Origin: Candidatus Kapaibacterium sp.
GTDB taxonomy: Bacteria > Bacteroidota > Ignavibacteria > Kapaibacteriales > UBA2268
Assembly (NCBI GenBank): GCA_028691175.1
Contig: JAQUZU010000015.1
Location: 9,123 to 23,401 of the forward strand
Length of the DNA: 14,279 bases
Direction of reading: 5' to 3'
Shown: in pieces, positions 1 through 7,985 of the stretch
Layout: every line of letters starts with the position of its first letter
Numbering within the stretch: the first letter of the stretch is position 1
Notes under the pieces: model-generated
What the model was told of the DNA's origin: nothing
Databases searched by the model: none
Seen by the model: only the letters and a program-made list of their open reading frames with translations
Translations under genes and position numbers: made by a program

Positions 1-623
1 TGCTGAATTGCATTTTCGTCGATGTCGTTTGCCACACCACCGATTCGCGTATAGCTCGAAGTAAATCTTGCACCGCAAATCAGTTCAATAATATCATATA
101 GTTTTTCTCTCTCGGTAAAAGTCCAAAGCAACATCGTAACCGCCCCAAGGTCATTACAGGTTGAGCCCATCGCCATCAAGTGCGACGAAACGCGTGCAAT
201 TTCGCTAATCAGCACGCGAATCCACTGTGCTCTTTCCGGTGCTTCGATACCGAGTGCATTTTCTACAGCATACGTATATGCCGCATTATTTGCCAGCGGA
301 CACATATAATCCAATCGATCAGTAAACGGGATAAAATCGTGATATATTACGTTTTCCGCAATTTTCTCCATTCCGCGATGCAAATAGCCCAATTCCGGTT
401 CTACCTTAAGAATTGTCTCGCCATCGAGGCGCAAGAGAGCGCGCAAAACGCCGTGCGTAGCCGGATGCTGCGGTCCCATATTCAAAACCATATCATTTTC
501 GAGTGGGTCGTCAATCAAAACCGATGTATCTTTATCGAGAATTTTTTTCAGAATTTTTGCCTGGCGAATTTTATTAATTCTCGCAATTTCTTCTTCCGAC
601 TGAACATTATATGATGAAGCCAT
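1..623 (-). CDS. nuoD: NADH-quinone oxidoreductase subunit D (5' part, cut by window edge)
   Basis: Reading the minus strand from ATG at 623-621 gives 207 codons without a stop, running off the left edge. The protein carries the NuoD/49-kDa signature: GPQHPATHGVLR near residues 50-61, GYLHRGMEK near 80, DRLDYM near 104, and later SSHLMAMG and RIGGVAND. NuoD is a peripheral-arm subunit of complex I. With NuoB it forms the quinone-reduction site; the His of GPQHPATHG and the Tyr of DRLDYM correspond to the quinone-contacting residues known in the family. The family is about 400 residues, so roughly half is present. About 40 residues precede the first conserved motif and contain no NuoC domain, so this is not a NuoCD fusion. 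The start is set by CGGAG at 635-631 with a 7-nt spacer. An intrinsic terminator of an unrelated gene lies upstream, so nuoD seems to begin its own transcript here. Confidence 0.95.
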   Translation of the reverse strand, partial: MASSYNVQSEEEIARINKIRQAKILKKILDKDTSVLIDDPLENDMVLNMGPQHPATHGVLRALLRLDGETILKVEPELGYLHRGMEKIAENVIYHDFIPFTDRLDYMCPLANNAAYTYAVENALGIEAPERAQWIRVLISEIARVSSHLMAMGSTCNDLGAVTMLLWTFTEREKLYDIIELICGARFTSSYTRIGGVANDIDENAIQ

Positions 624-630
624 TATTTGT

Positions 631-635
631 CTCCG
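631..635 (-). promoter_or_regulatory. Ribosome binding site of nuoD
   Basis: CGGAG on the minus strand, 7 nt before the ATG at 623. It is the best Shine-Dalgarno match in the window and fixes the nuoD start. Confidence 0.7.
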
Positions 636-745
636 TTTTTCAACTTCTTACTATATGAGCAGAACAATCTGCCGAAATTCTTATGAATCATATAGACGCT
701 TAACTTTTCTTTTTCGTGTAATAATTAAAAAAATTATTGCATTCG

Positions 746-751
746 ATTATA
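746..751 (-). promoter_or_regulatory. Candidate -10 box for nuoD
   Basis: The minus strand reads TATAAT, preceded by TG, about 123 nt upstream of the nuoD ATG and just downstream of the previous gene's terminator. No good TTGACA is seen at 16-18 nt upstream; the best is an AT-rich stretch overlapping the terminator T-tract. The region is AT-rich, so a chance match is possible. Confidence 0.3.
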
Positions 752-770
752 CAGATTGCATTTAGTTCGA

Positions 771-809
771 TAAAACAAAAAAAATAAGGGCGGAAACATA
801 ATCCGCCCT
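771..809 (-). terminator. Rho-independent terminator of the large T9SS gene
   Basis: A perfect 8-bp stem, AGGGCGGA (787-794) and TCCGCCCT (802-809), closes a 7-nt loop. Read on the minus strand it is followed by TATTTTTTTTGTTTTAT (786-770). It lies 25 nt after the stop codon at 836-834, as expected for the end of that transcript. Confidence 0.88.
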
Positions 810-833
810 GTTAGATTTTCCGCTTCCGGAGAA

Positions 834-1088
834 TTATTTCACGATAATTTCGCGAGTAAGAACGAAGTTGCTCGACTTAAATATCAAGAAATATTTTCCG
901 GAAGCAAGCGAAGTAACGTCGTAGGTCAGCCTGCGAGTGCCGGCATAGAAGTCTGCACTGCCGAAGTTTTTCACGCATCTGCCCGCATAATCAACGATTT
1001 GCACATCTGCAGCAAAGTCGAAGTCGGAGTTTAAATTCAGCGAAATATAATCGCTCGCCGGATTCGGCGTAATTGCGGAGAATTCAAC
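834..1088 (-). other. T9SS type A C-terminal sorting domain
   Basis: The last 80-85 codons of the giant gene show the PNPASDYISL start, a VQIVDYAGR strand, a YDVTSLASGKYF segment and a final strand ending REIIVK. This is the usual order of the type A (Por secretion) sorting domain in the Bacteroidota/Chlorobiota group. It is the strongest taxonomic clue in the window. Confidence 0.85.
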
Positions 1089-4000
1089 TCCTGCCGGCAA
1101 CCGGTCTTCGACCGAACTGTTTGCGATAATCGTGAAAATACCGGTGCGGGCATATTCCATTTCCGGATCGCCATTCCAAATTGCGCGAATAACGCAATAA
1201 TCCGAGCTTGTATCCGGAATATCCCAATTCTGATAGCTGACCGCTCCGGCAACGCTTGTGAAAAGTGATGTCCAATTGTTGCCACCGTTTAGGCTTAACT
1301 GCAAATCAAAATCTTCGACGTTGGACGAAGTCCAGCGGATCCGCGTACTCTTATTTGCGAGCAGTTTTTCCTGCTGAACCGGACTCTTGAAAGTCAGGCT
1401 GCCATTGAGGATTTTGAAAAATCCGGTTTTCGCTACAACTTTATCCGTTTCGGTGTCGATCATTCTGATTTGTGCAGTTTTAGTAGTTACGCCCGGAATT
1501 TTCCAGCTGTTCGACTGAATAGTCGAACTAATCGCCGTGGAAATTGAAGTCCAAGTTTCGCCAGCGTCAGGCGAGAATTCGAATCGAATATTATCCAAAC
1601 CGCTTGCAGTCCATTTGATAGCGTCTGTTTTGCCACCAATATAAACCGGATCCGCAGTCGATGGACGCGAGATCTGTGCAAACGGAGCTACAATCGAGAA
1701 AGTCGCGTCGCTTTGGTCGATTTCAAATTCAGTTTCCGAATCTACTATTTTCATCAAACATGATGAAGAGTTGATTTCCGGAGTTGTCCATTCGAAGCTG
1801 TGCAAATTAATATTTATCGGTGTTTCGGTAATTTTTTCCCATGTAATTCCGCGATTCGAAGTAAAGTAAATGCTTACCAAGGCGTCGCCGTTTGTAGTCC
1901 AAGTAACGTTTTGCTTGCGTCCCTGGCTCAGTTTTTCACCACCATTCGGCGAAGTCAATGCCGCAGAATAGAGCATAATCGGATCGATCGTTATAAATTT
2001 TCCGTATTCGGTAGCGAGTTGATTATTTGTAGTATGAACAGACTTGCTGTCGTGCCATGTAAAAGTAACTGCACCGTTTTTACTCTTCAATTTGAAAAGT
2101 AAAGAGCCGAGATAAGTTTTCTCGCGTGGCACGGGAAGCCCGCCCAAGTTTGCATAAGCATCGTAATCGATTTCAATCGTGCGAACGTCCGGCAACGGGT
2201 CTATCGCGTCTGCGGTCGGAGCAGTTCGCAAATCTGCATAGCCGACTTCGGCGTTGCTACTGAAAAGCACGCTGTCTGCACCCTTCAAGCCGGCAAATTC
2301 CAAGACGGAACTATTATATTTAACCGGGAAAGTACAGTTTGCCGGACTGAAATCGGAACCAATATTTTTGATATAGAAGCGCAATTCCACCTGATTATCA
2401 AGCAGAACCGGCTCAGCCGAAACTTCATAATTAAGCGAAGCCTGCAAAACTGCCTCTTTATCGGAAACAATTGCTTTTGCCTTGCGTGCATTATCTACAA
2501 AGAAATTTGAAAGAGCCGTATTATGCGGATCAATATATTCCTTCGGCGCAACTTTTGCATCATTAGTCTCAGCCGTCGGGAAAGTAACATCATAAACCGA
2601 AGCGACATGACCGAAATTTCGATCGGTAATCGTGCGGTCATCTGCATTTACGTAGCCGTCGCCGGTAACATCCGAACGTAGCAAGCCGGTACCGTCATCT
2701 TCGCGAACCTGAACGCGGTCTGCCGCATTAATCTGCCAATCGCTATTTACATCGCCGCCGACCAACGCCGCAATCGGACGTGTATTTCCGCCGGCACGTC
2801 CATCGTTATATATCAAGCCTGTAACCGAATAATTTACGTCAGTCGCTGTTTTCTTTGCATAACCATACGCAGTATATAGTCCTTGGGTAGGATCTGCCGT
2901 TTGGCTCATCAGCACGTTGTCGTCAGTTCCGTTCCAGGAAGAAAAATCCCAGCCGGATTCGATTCGCCAAGTCGAGCGCTCGTCTCCGGTATAAAGGAAT
3001 GTCGCCGGATAGCGGCTCATAACCGGAAGGTGATTCATGTGTTCAACAAGTACCCAATAGTTGCCATCGGTCAGATCTGTAAAAACATAGTTAATATTTG
3101 CAAAACGATAGTTGCCGGAGTTTTTGTTTGCCGGATCGAGAATATCGTAACCGGTTGTAGATTCGCGAGTTGCGACCAAATCGCCAATAGTTCCGATATC
3201 TTTATATAATTTGATTCGAACGCCGCCATTTTCAAACGAGGTTCCGATATTTGCCATTGCTTTGCCGCCTACAGCACCTTCGTGATGTCCCTCCAGAACC
3301 GCACGGATAGTAAAGTTGCTCGCCGGAGTAATCGAGAAAAGCGGACCCTCGGAGCGAAGCGTATCCGACTGCGAGAAAATCGTATAAACACCGGTCAGAC
3401 GGAGACGAGCATTTGTAAGCGAAGCCGAAAGCGGGCCTTGTTTCATCGTACCGTCTTTCTTTTCGTCCGGATCTGCAATTGATGCATCGAGGCACATCGC
3501 ATAAGTAGTCGGCGAGCCGGTACCGGAAAATCTGTATAGATTGGTGTTCGGAATAGAAATCGCATCTTTCGGATTGCCCTTCCAATAGTCCGAGCCGACA
3601 AATTGATACGGCTGTATAAGTTGTCCGCCACCACCACGAATCGAGAACTCGAGCGACGGCGCTTTAGAAGAGGTTCCGGAGAGAAATTCCTCGCCGTCAT
3701 AGTTGAAGCCGACCCAGCGAACGCGTACGTCAGTCGCCATGTTTGCCACATTTTGCTTGAAAGCAGGCTCGACAAGTTTGATATACGGCACAGTCGGTTT
3801 AAACCGGATCGGAGTACCAAAATATCTCGCAATCGCATTATTCATTACACTCTTTGAAGCCGAACGACTCCAGCCATCGACCACAAATGTTCCGCCGCTA
3901 AACGGATAAACCGAATAAAGATTAGCGTTATTTGCATTGGTTAATTTTTCGGCGTTGATTGCCTGAGCACCTTGTACAAAAAGAGTCATTTCGGTTGGTT

Positions 4001-7000
4001 CGGCAGCAGAATTTGCACCGGTTGCATTCGGAGTACCGTTCCAGAAGCGGATTTCCCGCAACTCGCCGGCGAAACCGCGCGACGTATCGCTTGTAACGGT
4101 TACATTGCCGGAAACTGTAGTCGAAGCCAAGCCGTCCTGTCCGCTCAATGCGAGCGAAGTCGGCAGATATTTGTTTGTCATGCTCGTTCCGAGTGCCTCG
4201 TTTTCGAGTGCGACAACAATATTTTTCGGCAAATTCGAGTCGAAGCTCTCCGCTGCAAGAATTTTATTTACGTAAAAACTTTCGAGTTCGATTGTCTTCG
4301 GAGTTTTAAGCGTACCGTCCAAGTTAAACGAAATCGTGCGTTTAGCATCGTTTGCCACTATATTCGTATTTTGATAATAATTTGTCAATCCGACATATTC
4401 TTTGCCGTACCCGGCGAAATTAACGATCATAGTTTGCTTTTTCACGGTATCGAATACGATTCCGGAGTTCAGCAAAGTATTCATCCGGACAGCAGAAAAT
4501 TCAAGGTTCATCGGCGATTTCACTGTACCGTTCGGGTTGAATTGCAATCTTCCGGAATATAGTTCCGTACCTTGATAAGCAATCTTTATATCGTATAATC
4601 CGACAGTAGGGTTTTTCGTAAAGAAGAAATCGAGATTCCAAGATGACCCGTTATTGCTGTAAATTGTCGTGCTTGCCGTATCGATTGTGCCGACTGTAGC
4701 GGAGTAATCGAGATTGCCAAGGAGATTTATTTCCGTGGTTGTCCATGGAATCGCCAAACCGTCAATCATAAAGTTATATTCGAAAAGTGCAGAATCGAGT
4801 TTTGTAAGATTTGCCGTCAAAGTATGCACCAAGCCAAGATTATCGTAAACCTGCGATTCATAAGCGGAGACGCTTTGCAAGTCGTTTTCGGCATTAATAT
4901 TTCCGACAAAATCAATATTTCTGGTCTGTGAGCCTCCGGCATAGACATTTCCGGTTTCTGTTGTAGAAACACTCGGATAATAACCTATATATACCGGATA
5001 TTCATTTGCAATATTCAGTGCCAAATTGCTGCCAAGCCCGGTTGTTGCAGTGCTGTCAAGATCTGCAATACCATCGATATAGAAGCGGGTTTCAGTGCTT
5101 CCTGTGCCATTATTCAGGAAAACATAAACGCCAACGTGCGACCAAACAGAATCAAGTGCGACCGAATTCGGCCTGACAAGTGTCATACTGCTGGTTGTTG
5201 AGTGAATATCGCCGTTATTATCCATCACTCTGAAACGAAGATTTCCTTCCGGCAAAATACCGAAATCATAGTGGAAATTCCGGCTTACGCTGTCTATTTT
5301 CGTAACAATCGGGAAAAAGCCCTCGGCTTCTGTCGGAAAGCGATACGGCCTCACCCATGCCTCTATGAAAGCAGTATTGCCGGTAATGTTCATGCCGGAT
5401 TTATCTGCGAGCACAATCATAGTTGCTTCATCTTTGCAGACTGCAAAATCCGGAGCCATCACAAATTCACCGGAAACGCAGCCGAGCGTGCCCTGTCCGT
5501 TTGCCTCTGTGCCACGAACCCGCATAACGGCATTGCGGGCAAATGGCGAAATAGTTTTAATATCCGGCGACGGAGCGTCGTTGCGAATTGCCCAAGTTAT
5601 GGAACCGTTTTCAACATCTACCGGAGTGCCGGTACCGCCAAGAGTTTTGCCTGCGTTATCGCGCGCAAAAAACCATGTATCACCGTTATCGGTTGAATAT
5701 TCGATATCGAGATCGCGCGAACCGGAGCGTCCGATATTGCCAAGCCCGTATGCTACCCAGCGAATTTCAGTTACCGAGCCGTCGCGAGTGGAAATTCCGG
5801 ATCCGGCGGTCGGAGCAGTCAGGCGAACATGCGGTCTGTCCGGACGATAAACCATATCGCTGCTCTGCACATTGCCTGCAAAGTATAATGCCGTTTCGTT
5901 TCCGGATTGATATTGATTATCATTTGCTAAATCGGTAAGAATGCCTTCGAACGAATAGTATAATTGCAGACCGCGACGCAAATCGCCGTAAGTCGCTACA
6001 TTCGACGGCTCATAAACGCCGGAAACACGGTGGCGCAATTCGTCCTGCGAAAGTGCGACTTTCCAAACTTTTACTTCCTTTATTCCTGCATTCAGATAGT
6101 CGCTCTGCTCGATTGTCCCGTTTGGATTTAATCCGATCCATACGGGATGCGTGGTCGGCAGCATGCGCATATCGGTTGCTTCGGTATTTACAACTTTGTC
6201 AACAAGTTCGCCATTCACATAAAGCGAAACAGTGTTATCTTTTACGGTCGCAGCAAGATGCATCCAGTTTTCGGAATGCGAAACGGAAAGCGGTGCAACC
6301 GAGGATACAGCCAATAATGAATCAAGATAATTTGCCTGCACCGACGCAAGATAGCCACCTTTGCTTCGTCCCTGAATTTCGCGAACGCGAAAAGCCGGAA
6401 TGCGCCCATCTTTCAGGTATAGCATCCAAGAACCTTCAGTCGAGCCGAAAATCGGAGTTGCATTCGCTCCGGCACTCGATACTACAATACCGGTTTCAGA
6501 GCCGACAGGCTTTAATTCATTTATATTTACCCAGGCTTCAACCGTCAATTGAGTCGAATTGCTTACATTTTCCGGACTGCGCACGTACTGCGAATTACCG
6601 TTTAATTGCAAGAAAAACAGACGTCCAAGTGCAAACGATGCCGGTGAAACACCGAAAGAATTATCGCTGCTGCGCGAGAGAATTTCCATGTTTGAATAGC
6701 CCGCAAGCCGCGTAATGCGCAAGCGTGCCTGCTCCGAGCGCTCGGTAAAGTTCTGGTTTTTGCTCCAAATTACTCTTACCGGGTTGCGGAAATTAGTCGC
6801 GTCAAGGCGTTCGCCGCTTTGCGAACAAATTGTGTATGCAGTGGATTTATTTGGTGAATATATTTCGCCGGAGCGATATTTTGCATTATTGTTGATCGAA
6901 GAAGAGGAAAGAGTTGTTTCGGAAACACGCCCGATGTTACTCCAAGTCGCACCGTCATCTATTGAATATTCAAGCAGATAGCCTAAATCTTCATCAACCG

Positions 7001-7775
7001 GACCAAAATACGCGGCCGGATTTACACTGCGCTCGAAATATATCGGATAGCCGCCATCATAGTAGTCGCCGGCGAGCGATGCATAAGTGTAATCGCGATC
7101 AACGACTTGTCCGTTGTGTGCAGGCGAAAGAACTGTAATTCCCAGCACGGTAAAATTTTCCGGTTCTGTGAAGACGCACGCAGATTCAATATCTTCGCCG
7201 TTATAATCGAAAATCACCAGATCGCCCGGCATGACGTTTCGCGAAAAATCTATCCCGGTAAGCGAATTATCGGTTGGAGCACCAACGATGTCGAACATCA
7301 ACTTGCCGACAAAAGTTCCAAGTCCGGTTTTCGCGGGGAGCACACCACCGTTGCCGAGGCTGCGCTGCTTAATTTCCAGCGAATAGTAGCCGGAACTATA
7401 TGACTGCGACTCCGGAGCGTCGAAGCCGTTTGCCGAAATTGAAAACGGCGAAACAATATTATCGACCGGATTAGCACGATTGACGTTAGAATTTATCGTA
7501 TCGGTAGATGTAACCGATTGCGTTGCCGAAGGTAGCAAATAGCGAGTATCATACGACAAAATCAACGAAGCACCGCCAATTCGCGGAGCACTGTCGGATA
7601 GTCTCTTTGCCCAGATTTCTACTGCTATCCGATCAAAGCATCGCCGCTGAACCAACGAAAATTCATAACTTTGAGAAAACAGCGTTCCCGCCGCAGTGCA
7701 TAGCACAAGCATGCAGCACAATAATTTACTGCTTAGAGGCATAATTTTCTTGATAGTAGGAGTAAAATTCTGCAT
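834..7775 (-). CDS. Giant secreted multidomain protein with T9SS type A sorting domain
   Basis: Predicted 2313-residue protein with an N-terminal signal peptide (hydrophobic core LLCCMLVLCTAAGTLF, ending near residue 36) for Sec export. Approximate regions counted from this start: 37-213 cohesin-like beta domain; 383-582 LamG-like domain (LTVEAWVN, LYVNGELVD, then EVKVWKVAL); 650-770 Ig-like; 783-985 second LamG-like domain (FIEAWVRPY, RFYIDGIADL); 1048-1180 a duplicated unit of about 70 residues; 1331-1485 Ig-like; 1675-1713 two dockerin-type calcium loops; 1780-1932 second cohesin-like domain; 1940-2220 three Ig-like repeats (pattern IxWT then FSxDxGxxW); 2232-2313 T9SS type A sorting domain starting ITPNPASD and ending with a basic lysine. 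The sorting domain implies outer-membrane passage through T9SS and cell-surface attachment or release. No catalytic domain is recognised; an adhesin, matrix or carbohydrate-binding role is inference. The exact function is unknown. Confidence 0.9.
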   Translation of the reverse strand: MQNFTPTIKKIMPLSSKLLCCMLVLCTAAGTLFSQSYEFSLVQRRCFDRIAVEIWAKRLSDSAPRIGGASLILSYDTRYLLPSATQSVTSTDTINSNVNRANPVDNIVSPFSISANGFDAPESQSYSSGYYSLEIKQRSLGNGGVLPAKTGLGTFVGKLMFDIVGAPTDNSLTGIDFSRNVMPGDLVIFDYNGEDIESACVFTEPENFTVLGITVLSPAHNGQVVDRDYTYASLAGDYYDGGYPIYFERSVNPAAYFGPVDEDLGYLLEYSIDDGATWSNIGRVSETTLSSSSINNNAKYRSGEIYSPNKSTAYTICSQSGERLDATNFRNPVRVIWSKNQNFTERSEQARLRITRLAGYSNMEILSRSSDNSFGVSPASFALGRLFFLQLNGNSQYVRSPENVSNSTQLTVEAWVNINELKPVGSETGIVVSSAGANATPIFGSTEGSWMLYLKDGRIPAFRVREIQGRSKGGYLASVQANYLDSLLAVSSVAPLSVSHSENWMHLAATVKDNTVSLYVNGELVDKVVNTEATDMRMLPTTHPVWIGLNPNGTIEQSDYLNAGIKEVKVWKVALSQDELRHRVSGVYEPSNVATYGDLRRGLQLYYSFEGILTDLANDNQYQSGNETALYFAGNVQSSDMVYRPDRPHVRLTAPTAGSGISTRDGSVTEIRWVAYGLGNIGRSGSRDLDIEYSTDNGDTWFFARDNAGKTLGGTGTPVDVENGSITWAIRNDAPSPDIKTISPFARNAVMRVRGTEANGQGTLGCVSGEFVMAPDFAVCKDEATMIVLADKSGMNITGNTAFIEAWVRPYRFPTEAEGFFPIVTKIDSVSRNFHYDFGILPEGNLRFRVMDNNGDIHSTTSSMTLVRPNSVALDSVWSHVGVYVFLNNGTGSTETRFYIDGIADLDSTATTGLGSNLALNIANEYPVYIGYYPSVSTTETGNVYAGGSQTRNIDFVGNINAENDLQSVSAYESQVYDNLGLVHTLTANLTKLDSALFEYNFMIDGLAIPWTTTEINLLGNLDYSATVGTIDTASTTIYSNNGSSWNLDFFFTKNPTVGLYDIKIAYQGTELYSGRLQFNPNGTVKSPMNLEFSAVRMNTLLNSGIVFDTVKKQTMIVNFAGYGKEYVGLTNYYQNTNIVANDAKRTISFNLDGTLKTPKTIELESFYVNKILAAESFDSNLPKNIVVALENEALGTSMTNKYLPTSLALSGQDGLASTTVSGNVTVTSDTSRGFAGELREIRFWNGTPNATGANSAAEPTEMTLFVQGAQAINAEKLTNANNANLYSVYPFSGGTFVVDGWSRSASKSVMNNAIARYFGTPIRFKPTVPYIKLVEPAFKQNVANMATDVRVRWVGFNYDGEEFLSGTSSKAPSLEFSIRGGGGQLIQPYQFVGSDYWKGNPKDAISIPNTNLYRFSGTGSPTTYAMCLDASIADPDEKKDGTMKQGPLSASLTNARLRLTGVYTIFSQSDTLRSEGPLFSITPASNFTIRAVLEGHHEGAVGGKAMANIGTSFENGGVRIKLYKDIGTIGDLVATRESTTGYDILDPANKNSGNYRFANINYVFTDLTDGNYWVLVEHMNHLPVMSRYPATFLYTGDERSTWRIESGWDFSSWNGTDDNVLMSQTADPTQGLYTAYGYAKKTATDVNYSVTGLIYNDGRAGGNTRPIAALVGGDVNSDWQINAADRVQVREDDGTGLLRSDVTGDGYVNADDRTITDRNFGHVASVYDVTFPTAETNDAKVAPKEYIDPHNTALSNFFVDNARKAKAIVSDKEAVLQASLNYEVSAEPVLLDNQVELRFYIKNIGSDFSPANCTFPVKYNSSVLEFAGLKGADSVLFSSNAEVGYADLRTAPTADAIDPLPDVRTIEIDYDAYANLGGLPVPREKTYLGSLLFKLKSKNGAVTFTWHDSKSVHTTNNQLATEYGKFITIDPIMLYSAALTSPNGGEKLSQGRKQNVTWTTNGDALVSIYFTSNRGITWEKITETPININLHSFEWTTPEINSSSCLMKIVDSETEFEIDQSDATFSIVAPFAQISRPSTADPVYIGGKTDAIKWTASGLDNIRFEFSPDAGETWTSISTAISSTIQSNSWKIPGVTTKTAQIRMIDTETDKVVAKTGFFKILNGSLTFKSPVQQEKLLANKSTRIRWTSSNVEDFDLQLSLNGGNNWTSLFTSVAGAVSYQNWDIPDTSSDYCVIRAIWNGDPEMEYARTGIFTIIANSSVEDRLPAGVEFSAITPNPASDYISLNLNSDFDFAADVQIVDYAGRCVKNFGSADFYAGTRRLTYDVTSLASGKYFLIFKSSNFVLTREIIVK
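1122..1955 (-). repeat. Three tandem Ig-like repeats encoded before the sorting domain
   Basis: Three divergent units of about 90 codons follow one another. Each has an SP-type strand opening, a VTWTT, IKWTAS or IRWTSS segment, an aromatic-ending turn (GITWEK, GETWTS, NNWTSL), a W(K/D)IP or EWTTP strand and a closing F(S/K/T)I. They resemble Kre9/KNH-type Ig-like modules. Similar modules occur further upstream in the protein (for example EYSTDNGDTW and EYSIDDGATW). They probably act as a stalk. The similarity is at protein level only; I see no near-identical DNA repeats. Confidence 0.65.
1980..2438 (-). other. Cohesin-like beta domain (second copy)
   Basis: About 150 codons downstream of the dockerin-like loops encode a beta-rich region. 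It includes ELRFYIKNIG, then PVKYNSSVLEF, then LGSLLFKLKS, an order reminiscent of cohesin or cohesin-like folds (leading strand, YDSSVLEF-like strand, then LGxLxFK). The assignment rests on pattern only. Confidence 0.4.
2637..2753 (-). other. Dockerin-like pair of calcium-binding loops
   Basis: Two EF-hand-type loops 15 residues apart, DVNSDWQINAAD and DVTGDGYVNADD, each followed by R and a hydrophobic stretch. This matches the duplicated loop-helix layout of dockerin type I. Positions 1, 3, 5 and 12 are D/N/D/D in the first loop and D/T/D/D in the second, so both could bind calcium. Confidence 0.7.
4236..4634 (-). repeat. Duplicated unit of about 70 codons inside the giant gene
   Basis: LQFNPNGTVKSPMNLEF is echoed 71 residues later by ISFNLDGTLKTPKTIEL. 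The similarity continues through RMNTLL versus YVNKIL and, before the motif, through VGLYDIKIAYQ versus VGLTNYYQN. The pattern indicates an old internal tandem duplication between the second LamG-like region and the next Ig-like region. Its fold is not recognised. Confidence 0.5.
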
Positions 7776-7780
7776 AATAT

Positions 7781-7785
7781 TCACC
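7781..7785 (-). promoter_or_regulatory. Ribosome binding site that decides the start of the giant gene
   Basis: GGTGA lies 5 nt before the ATG at 7775-7773. The frame stays open further upstream through GTG (7784) and TTG (7787), but using those codons would consume this site and leave no Shine-Dalgarno sequence, so ATG 7775 is preferred. An internal ATG at 7742 would also leave a good signal peptide but has only weak AAGAAAA upstream. Confidence 0.5.
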
Positions 7786-7834
7786 AATTTATTTATACGT
7801 ATAATATTCTACAATACTATGAACTATAAAGATA

Positions 7835-7923
7835 TCGGCTTTTTTGCCGAATTCTTTACCATTTCGGGCTTTATTTAACCGAAAGTCCGGTCCACATCTG
7901 TATAAATGGCAATTTGCGTGCCA
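7835..7923 (-). other. Intergenic leader with three short hairpins
   Basis: The gap between the sensor kinase stop and the giant gene holds three perfect small stems: TGGCA/TGCCA (7907-7911 with 7919-7923, 7-nt loop), TTTCGG/CCGAAA (7862-7867 with 7879-7884, 11-nt loop) and TCGGC/GCCGA (7835-7839 with 7846-7850, 6-nt loop of A on the transcript). None is followed by a long U-run, so no classical terminator is seen. A seven-T run at 7935-7929 has no stem before it. The role is unknown; it may be a structured 5' leader, a weak attenuator or chance. Confidence 0.35.
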
Positions 7924-7985
7924 CTATCAAAAAAAGGCGTAACAGTATTTGGAATTTGTGTATAGGTCGGAAATATTATTTCGAT

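Noticed and set aside
180..614. Plus-strand open frame of 144 codons at the left end
   Set aside because: It lies antisense to nuoD, whose conserved motifs are clear on the minus strand. Its translation is rich in Cys, Arg, Asn and Ile without any recognisable domain.
1122..1955. Tandem repeats as a CRISPR array or DNA satellite
   Set aside because: The repeats are protein-level Ig-like modules with diverged DNA. There are no short identical repeats with regular spacers.
3972..4562. Plus-strand open frame of 196 codons
   Set aside because: It is a shadow of the giant T9SS gene. No ribosome binding site or domain is seen, and its composition (many Arg, Cys, His) is typical of antisense reading.
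6053..6715. Plus-strand open frame of 220 codons
   Set aside because: It is antisense to the first LamG-like region of the giant gene. Composition is Arg/Leu/Ser-rich and low in complexity, with no recognised motif.
7776..7787. Upstream TTG/GTG start for the giant gene
   Set aside because: The TTG at 7787 and GTG at 7784 overlap the only plausible ribosome site (GGTGA, 7785-7781), so ATG 7775 is better supported.
7817..7826. ATAGTTCAT on the minus strand as a LytTR binding half-site before the giant gene
   Set aside because: It has one mismatch to the loose consensus, and no second copy is found at the usual 21-23 nt spacing.
7929..7936. Seven-T run on the minus strand after the flytrap kinase as an intrinsic terminator
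   Set aside because: No GC-rich stem lies directly before the run; the nearby TGGCA hairpin comes after it in transcript order.
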